15,907 nucleotides of DNA from Eshraghiella sp964414835. Lineage in GTDB: Bacteria; Bacillota; Clostridia; Lachnospirales; Lachnospiraceae. The stretch is taken from the NCBI GenBank assembly GCA_964414835.1, contig CAYPWY010000036.1:1-15907 (forward strand), given 5' to 3'. A model generated the notes under the pieces. The model was not told the origin of the DNA. It did not search any database and was given only the letters and a program-made list of their open reading frames with translations. The position numbers were made by a program, and so were the translations under genes. Positions 15,467 to 15,907 of this stretch are shown here, piece after piece (position 1 is the first letter of the stretch; each line of letters starts with the position of its first letter).

Positions 15467-15849
15467 AAGCTGTCTGCAAACTTTCATTATATGCATCAAT
15501 GGCTTGTTTTACACCACTATATCCGTGGGCGGCATCGGCTATGTTTTGGTAGTTTTGAGTTTGGATAAAACCATTAATATCACCAGTTTCTAATTTTTCA
15601 ATTTCACCTTTTTTATAAAGCTCTTTGATGTGTTCTGGAAGTCCTTTAATGTCAGATAATCCATGTTCTTTTATAACAACATCTACTTGTGCTGTGGTAT
15701 TGCAGCCTTGAATGTCTTTTTTAAGTTCATCTAGTTCAGTCTCTTCAACTTTAGTAATTATATTGACGGCAGCATTTGTGATTCCACCAAGTTTTTCAGT
15801 TACTCCAAATTTATCAAGCAGAGTTTTTCCTATCTATTTTTCTATTGAT
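15465..15849 (-). pseudogene. Truncated second copy of the tape-measure 5' end
   Basis: On the minus strand this encodes about 121 codons that align without gaps to residues 1-122 of the large tape-measure protein, roughly 79% identical by my manual count. The stretch from TGDINGF through AYNESLQT is fully identical. The codon that is TTG in the long copy is TAG here (15834-15836), in frame with flanking codons that also match (IEK before, IGK after). No ATG, GTG or TTG follows early in frame, so it is probably untranslated. It stops at 15465-15467 where the homology gives way to the terminator. It may be the remnant of an older or incoming tape-measure gene whose remainder was lost or lies outside the window. 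Confidence 0.8.
15471..15836 (-). repeat. Direct repeat copy B (partner of 14384-14749)
   Basis: Same orientation as copy A and gap-free. About the first 112 bp from 15471 differ from copy A at only two positions; mismatches become frequent towards 15836. Recombination between the copies would excise the 1087-bp unit carrying the zinc-ribbon gene. Confidence 0.9.
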
Positions 15850-15857
15850 AAATAATC

Positions 15858-15883
15858 GCAAATTGCAATAGCAAGTTGCAATA
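15858..15883. repeat. Tandem 13-bp direct repeat
   Basis: GCAAATTGCAATA is followed immediately by GCAAGTTGCAATA (one mismatch). Each unit contains a short GCAA/TTGC palindrome, so it could be a protein-binding site or a replication slippage product. It lies just upstream (minus sense) of tape-measure fragment B. Confidence 0.5.
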
Positions 15884-15907
15884 GTTAGCAAAAATTTATG
15901 GTAGAAC

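Noticed and set aside
15210..15593. 127-codon + strand frame overlapping the end of the zinc-ribbon gene
   Set aside because: It runs in another frame through the zinc-ribbon gene, the terminator and antisense to tape-measure copy B; no ribosome site and no domain.
15471..15836. Copy B as a template repeat of a diversity-generating retroelement
   Set aside because: The mismatches are not restricted to adenines in one copy, and no reverse transcriptase is present.

Overview
The window reads as a chromosome segment of an anaerobic Firmicute of the Clostridia, most like a Lachnospiraceae gut bacterium. The evidence is the moderately low G+C, strong AGGAGG-type ribosome sites, the conserved order cysE-cysS-mrnC-rlmB-sigH typical of Firmicutes, tRNA genes without an encoded CCA end, and a clostridial-type endolysin. 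This rests on gene content and motifs only; no database search was made.

Left part (1-3230): the 3' end of an ABC-transporter ATPase gene, a polytopic membrane protein (likely the permease) and a lipoprotein lie close together on the + strand as one probable operon. The ATPase has lost several consensus motifs. Next (3250-3522) is a tRNA-Val/tRNA-Met pair with a consensus promoter and a hairpin terminator.

Housekeeping part (3535-8317): ispF (isoprenoid precursor synthesis, with an unusual cysteine-rich tail); then, from a promoter at 4125-4153, cysE-cysS-mrnC-rlmB-sigH. This couples cysteine synthesis to cysteinyl-tRNA charging, 23S rRNA maturation, 23S rRNA methylation and the stationary-phase/sporulation sigma factor. 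The genes are 2-4 nt apart except mrnC-rlmB (63 nt). A tRNA-Thr gene ends this part.

Right part (8331-15907): phage-derived and on the opposite strand. A 1714-codon tail tape-measure reading frame is followed directly by an endolysin gene, and a minus-strand terminator ends the unit next to tRNA-Thr. No head, tail-tube, baseplate, holin, integrase or regulatory phage genes are present in the window. Beyond the tape-measure 5' end lies a divergent + strand zinc-ribbon gene with its own extended -10 promoter and terminator. Beyond that is a second, diverged copy of the first ~122 codons of the tape-measure gene, interrupted by an in-frame TAG. The two copies form a gap-free 366-bp direct repeat around the zinc-ribbon gene. 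They are almost identical at one end and clearly diverged at the other. This orphan tape-measure/endolysin unit with its duplicated 5' end and cargo gene is the most unusual part of the window. It is either a prophage remnant under rearrangement or a reduced, retained phage-derived module; the sequence alone does not decide.
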